Shown in pieces: positions 17,253-25,235 of a stretch of 64,000 nucleotides of DNA. Source of the DNA: an uncultured Kordia sp. (GTDB taxonomy: Bacteria > Bacteroidota > Bacteroidia > Flavobacteriales > Flavobacteriaceae); NCBI RefSeq assembly GCF_947489565.1, contig NZ_CANLEA010000023.1:1-64000 (forward strand), read 5' to 3'. Position 1 is the first letter of the stretch. Each line of letters starts with the position of its first letter. Both the position numbers and the translations under genes were made by a program. Below the pieces are notes generated by a model that worked only from the letters and a program-made list of their open reading frames with translations, had not been told where the DNA came from and searched no databases.

Positions 17253-18326
17253 ATGAGAACTTTCCAACAATACTTATTATTTACATTTCGATCTATTCTG
17301 TTTTGGGTACTAGCTTTTGCTTTTATGATTATCATTCGGTATTTCGGTATTTTTGAAGAAAAAGGCGTTAGTATTCTTCCAAAATATGAGCTTCCAATTC
17401 AAGATTTATTGTTTTATGTATGTATGTCTTCAATTCCTTTTGGAATTTTTTATGCTGCTGTAGAGTTTTTGTTTGATCGTTATTTAGCAAAAACCCTTTC
17501 GTTAGGTGTTATTATTTTCTCCAAAACCTTTTTGTATCTCGTTACGCTTATTTTCTTAGTCAGCACGGTTGTTGAGTATACAGGCTATATGTTGGATGTT
17601 TCGTTGGCCGAAGAACGTGGTTGGTGGCGTACGAATAAGACTTTTTGGTCCATTATGATTTACTTTGTCATTGCGTCGTTGGTGTTTTCTTTTATTCGAA
17701 TTGCAAACGAAAAGTTTGGACAAGGTGTTTTTATTAAAATGTTACTAGGAAAGTATCGCAAACCTCAAGAAGAAAAGCGAATTTTTATGTTTTTGGATTT
17801 AAAATCTTCTACAACTTTTGCTGAAAACTTAGGACATTATAAGTATAGTCAGTTGATTCAGGATTGTTTTTATGATTTGAATCGAATTGTTCGAAAATAT
17901 GATGCAGAAATTTATCAGTATGTTGGTGATGAAGCTGTGTTGAGTTGGAAATACAAGCGTGGAATTAAACGAAATAATGCTGTAGCACTCTATTTTGCTT
18001 TTAATGACCGAATTGATCAGCGAAGCGAGTATTATCAAGAGAAATACGGGCTAATTCCACAGTTTAAAGCTGGAATTCACGGCGGAACATTGATGGTTAC
18101 TGAAGTTGGAAGTGTAAAGAAAGAATTAGCGTATCATGGCGATGTTATCAATACTACTGCGAGAATTCAATCGCAATGCAACACCTATAATACAAATGTA
18201 TTAATTTCTGAATCTTTATTGAATGACTTGCAGCTTCCGGAAAAGTATATCACAAAAAACATTAACGATTTACTATTAAGAGGGAAAGCGCAAACCGTTA
18301 ATATTCATAGTATTACATTAGCCTAA
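17253..18326 (+). CDS. Membrane-bound class III adenylate/guanylate cyclase
   Basis: The ATG at 17253 is chosen; a TTG nine bases earlier is the only alternative. The 357-residue protein has four hydrophobic segments in residues 1-155 and a class III cyclase domain in about 170-340. Both metal-binding aspartates are present, Asp 182 in FMFLDLKSSTTF and Asp 226 in YVGDEAVLSW, as is the conserved Asn/Arg region HGDVINTTARIQ, so the enzyme should be active. The product, probably cAMP, cannot be fixed from the sequence alone. The N-terminal membrane part resembles other flavobacterial cyclases with a four-helix sensor. No partner gene is adjacent; it converges on the Thg1-like gene with a 3-base gap. 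Confidence 0.9.
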   Translation: MRTFQQYLLFTFRSILFWVLAFAFMIIIRYFGIFEEKGVSILPKYELPIQDLLFYVCMSSIPFGIFYAAVEFLFDRYLAKTLSLGVIIFSKTFLYLVTLIFLVSTVVEYTGYMLDVSLAEERGWWRTNKTFWSIMIYFVIASLVFSFIRIANEKFGQGVFIKMLLGKYRKPQEEKRIFMFLDLKSSTTFAENLGHYKYSQLIQDCFYDLNRIVRKYDAEIYQYVGDEAVLSWKYKRGIKRNNAVALYFAFNDRIDQRSEYYQEKYGLIPQFKAGIHGGTLMVTEVGSVKKELAYHGDVINTTARIQSQCNTYNTNVLISESLLNDLQLPEKYITKNINDLLLRGKAQTVNIHSITLA

Positions 18327-18329
18327 ATA

Positions 18330-19118
18330 TTAATCTTTATCGCTTTTAGCCGTTAGTTTTCCATTTTCAATCAACGAACTTATCATTTGACTGTATTCAT
18401 TTCCCATTGGCAATTCCATATCGACTTTTAGTTCATTTCTAATGGCCATTTCTTTTTGGTTTGTTTTAGGATTGAAACCTTCTTTTTCGACTTCAGTCCA
18501 GTAAAAGCCAATTCCTCTTTTTTGCCATTTTGGAAAATCATTAAAATTCATTCCTTCCTTAAATAGCATTTCATTTTTGAAAGCAACAGATTTTCCTTCA
18601 ATTTTTTTGGTAGCTTCTTTGGCAGAATAGTTTTTATTCCTCAACATCCAATAGCAATGAGCATTTAGAGAATTTCTATGCGCATCTTCATTTCTCCATC
18701 TGAAATAATCGATAACATCTTGTTTTCTTGGAAGTTGAGAAATTCGACAATCAAATGCACCAATATCTCCTAATAATAGTGAAAATTTAGCGCTTGCTTC
18801 TCCTGCTAATACGGAATTATATTTTCTAGTTTTTCTTGAAAATACTGTTGTATTGACATCAAATAGTAGTGAAATTTCGTCACTTTCAGTAAAACCGTAA
18901 ATGACTTGAAAGCCACAATCCATAAGGTGTTTTACAGTTTCAATCATAAAATCTCTAAACCTAATGTCAAATGGTCTTTCGAAATTATGTTTTTCTTTTG
19001 TCAAACGTGTAAAACTTCTCCCATCTATTCTTGCAACCATATAAATATTAGGTGGAACGCAAAAGTCGTGAGCCGTTTCGTATATCCGTAATTTAGTATC
19101 TAATTCAGTAAATTTCAT
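18330..19118 (-). CDS. Thg1-like 3'-5' RNA polymerase
   Basis: A 262-residue member of the tRNA-His guanylyltransferase (Thg1) superfamily, enzymes that add nucleotides to the 5' end of RNA. The palm motifs are intact: ARIDGRSFTRLTK with Asp 32, and IYGFTESDEISLLF with Asp 80 and Glu 81, matching the two metal-binding carboxylates of Thg1. Further family words are FSRKTRKYNSVLAGEASAKF and HRNSLNAHCYWML. Bacterial Thg1-like proteins prefer repair of 5'-truncated tRNAs over the G-1 addition of eukaryotic Thg1. Its start overlaps by 14 bases the end of a polynucleotide-kinase-like gene, so the two are translationally coupled and probably act on the same RNA ends. Confidence 0.9.
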   Translation of the reverse strand: MKFTELDTKLRIYETAHDFCVPPNIYMVARIDGRSFTRLTKEKHNFERPFDIRFRDFMIETVKHLMDCGFQVIYGFTESDEISLLFDVNTTVFSRKTRKYNSVLAGEASAKFSLLLGDIGAFDCRISQLPRKQDVIDYFRWRNEDAHRNSLNAHCYWMLRNKNYSAKEATKKIEGKSVAFKNEMLFKEGMNFNDFPKWQKRGIGFYWTEVEKEGFNPKTNQKEMAIRNELKVDMELPMGNEYSQMISSLIENGKLTAKSDKD

Positions 19119-19554
19119 TTTTCCAAGCAGTTATTTCGAATTTGTCTTCTACAATTTTTACAAAGTAGAGTTCATCAAATCCTTCGTCAAATTTAGGCAA
19201 TACTAGTTTATTAAAAGTTCCTTTAATTCCGATTTCTGGAATTCTTTTTTTGCCTTCTCGCTTCTTATTTCTTTCAATTGATTTTTGAATTTCTGAACTG
19301 AAATAATAACCAATTACTTTATATTTATTCTCTTTTGCTTTCTCAATAAATTCTTTTCTCGTTTCTACCTCAGGATTTGTATTGTCAATTACAAACTTAG
19401 ATTGCGTATCAAAACAAGTTTGTAAAAACCGATGCTGTTTGTTTTTAGTATTTAATTGATCGAGACTGATTCTGATATGTGTATCAAAAAAATGTTTTTT
19501 ATAGAATGTTGTCTTTCCAGATGCCTGAATTCCCATAAAAATTATTGATTCCAT
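19105..19554 (-). CDS. T4 Pnk-like 5' polynucleotide kinase
   Basis: A 149-residue P-loop kinase. It has the P-loop GIQASGKTTF (residues 8-17), an Asp in the RISLDQLN stretch (Asp 32) where T4 polynucleotide kinase has its general base, FVIDNTNPEVETR near 54-66, and a lid-like NKKREGKKRIPE around 95-106. That order is the one seen in the kinase part of T4 Pnk and related RNA repair kinases, which phosphorylate 5'-OH ends. No phosphatase or ligase domain is attached. It is the first gene of a two-gene unit with the Thg1-like polymerase. A general zeta-toxin-like or other AAA kinase role is a weaker alternative. Confidence 0.8.
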   Translation of the reverse strand: MESIIFMGIQASGKTTFYKKHFFDTHIRISLDQLNTKNKQHRFLQTCFDTQSKFVIDNTNPEVETRKEFIEKAKENKYKVIGYYFSSEIQKSIERNKKREGKKRIPEIGIKGTFNKLVLPKFDEGFDELYFVKIVEDKFEITAWKNEIY

Positions 19555-19629
19555 TTTGTACTATCGTTTTATTAAAATTGGTCTAATGTACTTATTAACC
19601 TTGTGTTTCGTGATAAGAAACTTTTTAAT

Positions 19630-19830
19630 TTAATCTGTTTCTTCTAAAAAAAAGAATTCGTTTACAGGTTTTTTAAAGAGTTCACTGAGTTTTAATGATA
19701 ACACCGTAGAAGGCACATATCGTCCTTTTTCTATAGAATTGATCGTTTGCCTGGAAACTCCAATTTTCTTGGCTAAATCGTCCTGAGTAAGGTCTAAAAT
19801 AGCGCGTTCTATCTTGATACGATTCTTCAT
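19630..19830 (-). CDS. Small XRE-family regulator
   Basis: A 66-residue protein that is almost only a helix-turn-helix: LTQDDLAKKIGVSRQTINSI (about 14-33), EKGRYVPSTVLSLKLSELF, and a C-terminal NEFFFLEETD. This is the YgzD/Cro-type minimal XRE regulator. Its ATG overlaps the stop codon of the upstream membrane-protein gene (TAATG), which indicates coupling. Pairs of a small membrane protein and such a regulator are common in bacteria; here the regulator may control its own operon. The Thg1/kinase pair begins 76 bases downstream, in the same direction, so it could belong to the same transcript. Confidence 0.88.
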   Translation of the reverse strand: MKNRIKIERAILDLTQDDLAKKIGVSRQTINSIEKGRYVPSTVLSLKLSELFKKPVNEFFFLEETD

Positions 19831-20279
19831 TACTGTTTTCTTTTAAGTATGTGAAAGAATACGATGTACATAAAGAGCATAAACCAAAGAATTTGAAAAT
19901 CGCCCAAATCTTCTAAAATATCTTGTTCTTTGCCAGTTAGCACATTCGCTATATAATTTATCAACGGTTGAATGAGCGTATATATAGCTCCTACAACGAA
20001 TGCCATCGTAAATGCTTTGGCTCTGATACTGCGTATCATTTCATCTTCAATTTCTTCTCTAGATAAGGTAATAATCAATAATGCAATTAATAATCCTCGT
20101 TTGAGAACGTATTTTAATGTTTCTGAATTTTCGATTCCGAATATTTTTGCAGAAAGTATGTATACTAATAGGATAATGAATAGAATGACTCCTACTCTTT
20201 TGAACGAATTTGGTAATGAAATCTTTTCTAATTTTTCAATGCTTCGTTTTTCTGATTCGCAAAATGTTTCTTTCGCCAT
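19830..20279 (-). CDS. Four-helix membrane protein paired with XRE regulator
   Basis: The start at 20279 (MAKETFCESEKRSIEKL) is preferred over the longer frame to 20351, whose extra residues look like read-through upstream sequence. The 149-residue protein has an acidic/basic N-terminus and four hydrophobic segments (VGVILFIILLVYILSAKIF, LKRGLLIALLIITL, FTMAFVVGAIYTLIQPLINY, ILWFMLFMYIVFFHIL). Between helices 2 and 3 lies SREEIEDEMIRSIRAKAF, the short conserved loop seen in small DUF2178-like proteins that accompany XRE regulators. Function unknown. Its stop overlaps the start of the regulator gene by one base. Confidence 0.75.
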   Translation of the reverse strand: MAKETFCESEKRSIEKLEKISLPNSFKRVGVILFIILLVYILSAKIFGIENSETLKYVLKRGLLIALLIITLSREEIEDEMIRSIRAKAFTMAFVVGAIYTLIQPLINYIANVLTGKEQDILEDLGDFQILWFMLFMYIVFFHILKRKQ

Positions 20280-20382
20280 GATGATATTTGTTTTGATTGA
20301 CAATTTTATTTGATATAATGACAAATATACTTTACATTTTGTAAAACACAAGCGCTATTTTGTTTTTTTTAACTTTACTGTC

Positions 20383-20430
20383 TAGATTGTTAGATTGTTA
20401 GATTGTTGGACTCGCTATGCTTTTAGACTT
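20383..20430. repeat. Octamer repeat with GC-richer insert
   Basis: Three TAGATTGT units are followed in the same 8-base phase by TGGACTCG, CTATGCTT and TTAGACTT. The unit is the reverse complement of that at 8365-8428, and the insert has the same place as the TTGGGCGC/TTCGCTTG pair in the his region. The surrounding gap 20280-20462 holds no gene. Confidence 0.7.
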
Positions 20431-20457
20431 GTTCCGTTTGGGCGGGAATCTCTAAGA

Positions 20458-20490
20458 TTACTTCACTTCGACGAGCTCAGTGTGAACACC
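20458..20490. repeat. Dispersed palindromic repeat overlapping a gene end
   Basis: CTTCGACGAGCTCAGTGTGA on the plus strand is a variant of the CTCGACTGCGCTCGATATGA element of the his region. It supplies the last codons and the stop of the minus-strand gene at 20463. Confidence 0.6.
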
Positions 20491-20933
20491 AATTCAAACT
20501 TAGGTGGATTGTTTTCGTAGGCAAATAATTTAGAATAGTCCATAATGTTGTCAATGCCTTCTAGCTTGCAAAGGTACGCGATTACAGCGGAGAGTCCATT
20601 AAAGAGGATTTCTTTGTCTCTAGGATTGTCAGGTTTTTTACGACTGTGATGTATTGGTAATTCATAGCCACAAGCGTCTAAGAAAATAGCTTCTATGTTT
20701 AGCAATTCTAGCGGGGAATATCCGCCAAATTTGCGTCCAAGACGTTGATGCACTTTTCCAACATAATTGAGTTGCATGGAACCATGATCGTCAGAAAGGT
20801 GTTTCCAACTATCTGTATTGTCTAAAATATTCCCAACTGCGCATTGTTTGCAGCATTCGGGACTGATCATATTGTTGTGAAATGCTTCGTACAATTTTCG
20901 TATTGCGTCTTCAAATCGTTTAGAAAGTATCAT
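20463..20933 (-). CDS. Conserved flavobacterial protein (often labelled NQR subunit F)
   Basis: A 156-residue cytoplasmic protein; the start MILSKRFEDAIRKLY at 20933 is preferred, with an ATG six codons earlier as alternative. It has a Cys pair in PECCKQCAVGN (three cysteines) and conserved words DSWKHLSDDHGS, GYSPLELLNIEAIF and DYSKLFAYE. I recall close relatives in flavobacterial genomes annotated as a Na(+)-translocating NADH-quinone reductase subunit F, but the protein lacks any flavin or ferredoxin domain of NqrF, so that name is unsupported. Function unknown. The C-terminal residues TLSSSK and the stop codon come from the dispersed repeat at 20458-20490. Confidence 0.7.
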   Translation of the reverse strand: MILSKRFEDAIRKLYEAFHNNMISPECCKQCAVGNILDNTDSWKHLSDDHGSMQLNYVGKVHQRLGRKFGGYSPLELLNIEAIFLDACGYELPIHHSRKKPDNPRDKEILFNGLSAVIAYLCKLEGIDNIMDYSKLFAYENNPPKFELVFTLSSSK

Positions 20934-21041
20934 GTGACCATTTTTTTGCACACAAAAGATACAAAAAAGTCATAAAATATACTGTACAAAAATATTCAGA
21001 AAGTCGTTAAATGGAATGTGTTTAAATTGATTGTGCAAGAA

Positions 21042-21755
21042 CTATTCTTCTTTTACAATAATCATGGTTGCTTTGATGCCTGTGGTTAAGTTCCACTCAT
21101 TTGCAGAAATAAGTTGTCCTTTGTCATCATATACGCGGAATTCAGCAGTGTTTGGACCCGATGAACCTTGGTTTAATGCTTGAAAATCGATCTTGTTGAA
21201 ACCTTTTTGTAGTGTAATGTCTAATTTTTTATAAGCAGCTTCCAATCGAATGTCTTCTACAACTACAACATCATTTACGTATACACGTACGCGGTCACCA
21301 TCCACAAATTCGTGATCTCTACATACAATTTCCACAAATTTACCATTGCTTTTAAAATCACCTAAGTACTGCTCTACTTTGTATTCTGGTCGAATTTGCT
21401 TGTCTTTGTTGTTTAACTTACGTTCAAATTCCTTGTTGCGAGTTACATATTGTTCTTTCCCAATAAAGTCAATTTCTTTTTCTTCTTTTAGAGAAGCTCT
21501 TTTCGATTTTGGCAATTGAATTAAGCTAGAACGTTTGTTCACCAATAAGCTTGGCGTTTTAAACTCCATGAACGTTGGTCCTTTTTGCGGATTTAATGGT
21601 TCTTTCGGTTTTGGAAATGATAGTTTTATTCGTCCTTTCGTAATATCAGCATCCGTAGTTTTTGTTTTCGTGCTATCTTTTTGTGCGTGGAGTGTCATCA
21701 TCCCACAAAGAAGACAAAAGAAGACGATACGAAATTTTAGTTTTAGATTATTCAC
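21042..21755 (-). CDS. Secreted protein of unknown function
   Basis: I favour a GTG start at 21755, which gives a good signal peptide (KLKFRIVFFCLLCGMMTLHA, cleaved before QKDS); an ATG at 21818 would place 21 extra residues before it. The 237-residue product has a Lys/Pro-rich first half (GRIKLSFPKPKEPLNPQKGP) and a C-terminal beta domain (VEIVCRDHEFVDGDRVRVYV, NDVVVVEDIRLEAAYKKLDI, GFNKIDFQALNQGSSGPNTA). The second half resembles small secreted flavobacterial proteins with a jelly-roll-like fold, but I cannot name the family. It stands alone, same direction as its neighbours. Confidence 0.65.
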   Translation of the reverse strand: MNNLKLKFRIVFFCLLCGMMTLHAQKDSTKTKTTDADITKGRIKLSFPKPKEPLNPQKGPTFMEFKTPSLLVNKRSSLIQLPKSKRASLKEEKEIDFIGKEQYVTRNKEFERKLNNKDKQIRPEYKVEQYLGDFKSNGKFVEIVCRDHEFVDGDRVRVYVNDVVVVEDIRLEAAYKKLDITLQKGFNKIDFQALNQGSSGPNTAEFRVYDDKGQLISANEWNLTTGIKATMIIVKEE

Positions 21756-21864
21756 GGGCAAAATAGCTGATTTTAGATCAATTGAACTGCTATAACACAA
21801 TATTACGCATTTTTTCAATTACTCATTCAGATATTAACAGACAATTATCATTCCAAATTTGAAA

Positions 21865-22602
21865 TTATGAATTCCACTCAATCTCAGCAAGTTCTAAATG
21901 CACAATTTTTTTGATTCCCAATTTGATATTTTTTCGCTTCCAAAACCCACTATTAGGATGATGCACTTGGTATTCTATATCGATTACACGTGATAATTCT
22001 TGTGAAATGATTCCTTTAAAAGCACTCGTACTTCCGTTTATATAGTAATCGAATTTATATTGCTTTAAGAAATTCATAAAATCATTTCGATACTTTAGAT
22101 TGATCCAACCGTAGAACCAAAAATTCAAGCGTGTTTGGTTACTTCCTGTTTTTCCTAATAAATAGTGTAGTGAGGTTTGATATGGAACCAGCGTATAAAA
22201 TGTAATCTCAAAATTTGTCAATTCTTCTTCAGAGATCTGTTTCATTAACTCAATAAAACCTGTTTTAAAACTCTGAAAGTATCCTGCAAGCGGATTCATC
22301 GCTCTAAAATCGTTTTTATAATCGAATTCATTTTTATCTGGCGCTTCTACCGTAAATAGCACTTTTGTGTATTTTGTGCCTTCTGTGGGTTCTGCCTGAG
22401 GTTTTCCGTTTTCTACCCAAAAAGTCCAAGGTTTTACTAAATGCGGAGTTCTGAAAAAGCGGTCTTTTATAATGACAAAATCACTTTGTACATCAAAAAA
22501 CTCTTCGTTTTCATTCTTTATGATCTTAAAATCATCAATTTTAAGACTCGTCACACGTTTACTTTTTCTGTTGTATACAGGAATCGTTTGAACAATTTTC
22601 AT
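21865..22602 (-). CDS. Hypothetical protein
   Basis: A 245-residue protein with no signal peptide or membrane segment. It is rich in aromatic and charged residues, with words such as PHLVKPWTFWVENGKPQAEP, LAGYFQSFKTGFIELMKQIS, WFYGWINLKYRNDFMNFLKQ and SRVIDIEYQVHHP. I do not recognise the family and see no catalytic motif. Codon use resembles that of the neighbours, so it is very likely a real gene. The terminator and candidate small RNA at 22745-22834 lie just upstream in the same direction. Confidence 0.6.
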   Translation of the reverse strand: MKIVQTIPVYNRKSKRVTSLKIDDFKIIKNENEEFFDVQSDFVIIKDRFFRTPHLVKPWTFWVENGKPQAEPTEGTKYTKVLFTVEAPDKNEFDYKNDFRAMNPLAGYFQSFKTGFIELMKQISEEELTNFEITFYTLVPYQTSLHYLLGKTGSNQTRLNFWFYGWINLKYRNDFMNFLKQYKFDYYINGSTSAFKGIISQELSRVIDIEYQVHHPNSGFWKRKNIKLGIKKIVHLELAEIEWNS

Positions 22603-22744
22603 ATCGGGGAATACTTTTGCAGTGCATATTTAAGTATTCTTATTTAGATGGGAAACTATTTTTTTTAACAATCAATTTGTTAATTTCTTTTTTGAGTTTT
22701 CTTGCAGGGAATTATTAAGAGCGTTTTGCAGAAAAATTGCTCCA

Positions 22745-22834
22745 TAAAAAACGTCCCCAATATTGGAAATTAAGGACGCTATCTGGTCAATATATTTAAG
22801 CCGAATTGACCAGTATGCGAAAATTATTAACTAA
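22745..22834 (-). ncRNA. Candidate small RNA, about 85 nt
   Basis: On the minus strand a perfect TAAATTTG promoter box (22839-22846) is followed by two folded elements and no reading frame. First comes an 8-base stem CTGGTCAA/TTGACCAG (22783-22790 and 22806-22813), then CGTCC/GGACG enclosing CCAATATTGG, followed by TTTTTTAT (22745-22778). This is the layout of a small regulatory RNA ending in an intrinsic terminator. It does not match a small RNA I know. A TTG box is seen only at 27 bases, longer than normal. Confidence 0.45.
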
Positions 22835-22874
22835 ACAGCAAATTTAATGTTAATTCTTTTCTACTTAAATATAC

Positions 22875-22905
22875 AAAAAAAAGAGCCCAATTGAGAATTG
22901 GGCTC
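22875..22905 (-). terminator. Strong terminator with no upstream gene
   Basis: On the minus strand, GAGCCCAATT and AATTGGGCTC form a perfect 10-base stem with a 3-base loop, followed by nine T. The nearest upstream gene already has its own terminator at 23074-23101, so a non-coding transcript probably ends here; CCTAC..GTAGG and AAAACTT..AAGTTTT stems precede it. Confidence 0.75.
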
Positions 22906-23073
22906 ATAAAAACTTGTTAAAGTTTTTTTATAGTATTGCTGAATTACAAACCTACCACTTTTTCTTTTTTGTAGGAAATTATATTTTAAATAAATATACT
23001 TTTCTTAAGTTTTTAACGCTTTTATTAATAAAATCACAATGCAACAAGAGCTAATTTTTCGAAAAATTCAAAC

Positions 23074-23101
23074 AAAAAAAGAGAAACTTATCTAGTTTCT
23101 C
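23074..23101 (-). terminator. Terminator of the acyl-CoA thioesterase gene
   Basis: GAGAAACT and AGTTTCTC (stem of 8) around TAGAT-type loop, followed on the minus strand by TTTTTTTG, 29 bases after the stop codon. Confidence 0.75.
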
Positions 23102-23129
23102 TTCCCGTTTTTTAAAAAGCTAAAAGTTT

Positions 23130-23528
23130 TTATTTTTCTTTTGTATTCAACCGATCGCTTACAAATTCTACTTTGTTTTTACCGTGTGGCAGCGGATTTC
23201 CGTCTGTATCTAGGTTGACCATCACGATGTTATCGATGGTTAAGATGGTTTCTTGCGTCATTTTATTTCGTACTTCGCATTTAAGTCTGAGTGATGATTT
23301 TCCAAATTTCACGACTTCGATACCTATTTCTACAATGTCACCTTTTGTTGCAGAACTTCTGAAATCGATTTCTGACATATATTTCGTCACAACTTTCGGG
23401 TTTTCAAGCTGTATGATGGCGTATAAGGCAGCTTCTTCATCGATCCATTCTAAGAGTCGTCCGCCAAATAAAGTTCCGTTAGGATTCAAATCTTCGGGTT
23501 TTACCCATTTTCTTGTGTGAAATCTCAT
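23130..23528 (-). CDS. Acyl-CoA thioesterase, hotdog fold
   Basis: A 132-residue YciA-type thioesterase that hydrolyses acyl-CoA to free acid and CoA. The hotdog signature is clear: LNPNGTLFGGRLLEWIDEEA (about 14-33), in which the Asn and Asp are the usual active-site residues, followed by the strand pairs VVTKYMSEIDFRSSATKGDI and VEIGIEVVKFGKSSLRLKCE. The length fits a single-hotdog unit that forms a hexamer. It is monocistronic, with its own terminator. Substrate chain length cannot be read from the sequence. Confidence 0.9.
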   Translation of the reverse strand: MRFHTRKWVKPEDLNPNGTLFGGRLLEWIDEEAALYAIIQLENPKVVTKYMSEIDFRSSATKGDIVEIGIEVVKFGKSSLRLKCEVRNKMTQETILTIDNIVMVNLDTDGNPLPHGKNKVEFVSDRLNTKEK

Positions 23529-23672
23529 GTTCTATCGGGTTTTGGGTTTTGAGTGTTAGGTTTTGGAGTATTCCAAATTAACAACACTACAAAAATACAG
23601 CTTCCTTTCCTCCTATTTTAGGATTTTAAATAGAGTTTAACAATGCAAGATTCAGTTCTTTTTATAGTACGA

Positions 23673-24572
23673 TTAGAATAGTGTTTGCGGTTTTGGTGGT
23701 GTTGTAATCGTTTTTGGAATTATTAGCTTCGTTCCTAAGCGCTCATTGAGTTTTCTGGTAAAATACGCGGATAATAAGGGAGATTCTACTTCCAAATTTT
23801 GATGAATAAAAAAGTGAATGTTTTGCAAACCTTGATCAATCCAGCTTTCCAAACGATCTACCCAATCGTCTAAACGTGTATAATCACTTTCATGATTGGC
23901 GCCAACATAGCGAATGAATGCTTCATTATTGGTCATACGCATGTGCATAATATCTCGTCTTCCGGCAGTATCCACTAAGGTATTTGCAATATTATTTTCT
24001 TGTAGTAAATGGTATAATTCGTTGGCTATTTTTTCATCATTAAACCAATCCGTATGGCGAAATTCAACGGATAATGCCACTTCTTTTGGCCAAAATTCTA
24101 TAAACTGTACTACCCTATCAAAATCTTTCGGAGCAAAATTTCCGTGCATTTGCAAAAAGATGGTTCCCAATTTTTCTTTCAGATGTGAAGCATTATATAA
24201 ATACAAATCGACCAAAGCTTCTGTTGCCTGCAAACGCTTCCAATGACTGATTTCTTGTGTGATTTTTGGAAAAAACTTAAAATCTTCAGGAGTTTTGTCG
24301 CGCCATTTTTCAAACTGTTCCGCAGGAAACATTCTGTAAAACGTTGCATTTAGTTCTATGGCGTTGAATTGTGTGGAATAATACTCTAGTTCATCTTTGG
24401 TTCCTCGCGGATAAAAACCTTTTAAATCTTGTCGATTCCATTTGGCGCAACCTACATAAATAGATGGCGTTGAATCGTTCTTATATTTTTGAAATACCAC
24501 TTCGGTTTCGGGATGATCTTTTGGTAATGTAAAATCTATTTGTTGTGGATTCGTGACTTTTCCAAATTTCAT
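23673..24572 (-). CDS. DUF72 family protein
   Basis: A 299-residue protein of the DUF72 (YecE-like) family, a TIM-barrel fold of unknown activity. Diagnostic words are IYVGCAKWNRQDLKGFYP (about 36-53), YYSTQFNAIELNATFYRMF (about 64-82), DFKFFPKITQEISH, GTIFLQMHGNFAP and LSVEFRHTDWF. The family is widespread, without a settled function; structural similarity to sugar isomerase or endonuclease IV-like barrels has been noted. It is monocistronic; neither neighbour suggests a pathway. Confidence 0.9.
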   Translation of the reverse strand: MKFGKVTNPQQIDFTLPKDHPETEVVFQKYKNDSTPSIYVGCAKWNRQDLKGFYPRGTKDELEYYSTQFNAIELNATFYRMFPAEQFEKWRDKTPEDFKFFPKITQEISHWKRLQATEALVDLYLYNASHLKEKLGTIFLQMHGNFAPKDFDRVVQFIEFWPKEVALSVEFRHTDWFNDEKIANELYHLLQENNIANTLVDTAGRRDIMHMRMTNNEAFIRYVGANHESDYTRLDDWVDRLESWIDQGLQNIHFFIHQNLEVESPLLSAYFTRKLNERLGTKLIIPKTITTPPKPQTLF

Positions 24573-24682
24573 TTGCTATTTTTTTAATAAAGTATAAAAA
24601 TACGCAATTCTTACAGCATTTATCTATTGTTTGTAAGTTTTCGTATTGTTGATAAAATAGTTAACAAGTTGTTTATAACCTG

Positions 24683-24714
24683 TTGAGAATTAACATCTAT
24701 TATCTCTAATTTTA
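24683..24714 (+). promoter_or_regulatory. Probable promoter of the 24731 gene
   Basis: TTG at 24683 and TAATTTTA at 24707-24714 are separated by 21 bases. The second box matches TAnnTTTG at seven of eight positions. The ATG lies 16 bases downstream. Confidence 0.45.
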
Positions 24715-24730
24715 GTAAAACTTAAGTGTT

Positions 24731-25150
24731 ATGAACGATCGAGAAAATGATTTAGTTAAAGCGCGACCACAGATTTCACCGAAATCTATTTCTGAAAATA
24801 TGTCAAAAGACGAGCGCTTTCAAAATTCCACACTACGTCCAGTTATCAAACTTCAAAGTCCCTTATTAATTGCTGCTTTCCGAAACTATATTGCTAAACG
24901 AAAGAATGTTTTTTACGATTTATCTATGGAAAAACGTTTGCTGTATATTGAAAATGCCATTCAAAAAGACATGAAGTTTCGCAATTCACTCAAAGGTATG
25001 ATTATAGGACAGTTTACGCTTCAAGAATATCAAACGTATATTCAGAATTCATCTCCGTTAAATAAGCGTATGATGAATATTGTTGTGGAGCGTTTGAAAG
25101 ATAATATTTTACTTTTTGAGAAGGATATTGCATTTTCCGCAGTCATTTAA
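24731..25150 (+). CDS. Conserved flavobacterial protein of unknown function
   Basis: A 139-residue, mostly helical, basic cytoplasmic protein. Words such as MSKDERFQNSTLRPVIKLQS (about 25-44), LYIENAIQKDMKFRNSLKGM and IIGQFTLQEYQTYIQNSSPL are ones I recall from conserved flavobacterial proteins that are sometimes called glyoxalase; no glyoxalase metal-binding motif is visible, so I do not adopt that name. It is monocistronic, with a plausible promoter 16 bases upstream. Function unknown. Confidence 0.7.
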   Translation: MNDRENDLVKARPQISPKSISENMSKDERFQNSTLRPVIKLQSPLLIAAFRNYIAKRKNVFYDLSMEKRLLYIENAIQKDMKFRNSLKGMIIGQFTLQEYQTYIQNSSPLNKRMMNIVVERLKDNILLFEKDIAFSAVI

Positions 25151-25201
25151 TGAGCATTGCATTTTTTTAAATTGCGCTACAAAATTATAGGACATTTTCA
25201 A

Positions 25202-25209
25202 TATCTTTG
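25202..25209 (+). promoter_or_regulatory. -7 box TATCTTTG for the 25236 gene
   Basis: A perfect TAnnTTTG match, 26 bases before the ATG. The nearest upstream TTG is 27 bases away, longer than normal. Confidence 0.45.
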
Positions 25210-25235
25210 CGACCATATTTATTAGAAGAAAAGAT

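Noticed and set aside
20463-20933. Subunit F of a sodium-pumping NADH-quinone reductase.
   Set aside because: No ferredoxin, FAD or NADH-binding motif is present and the protein is far too short.
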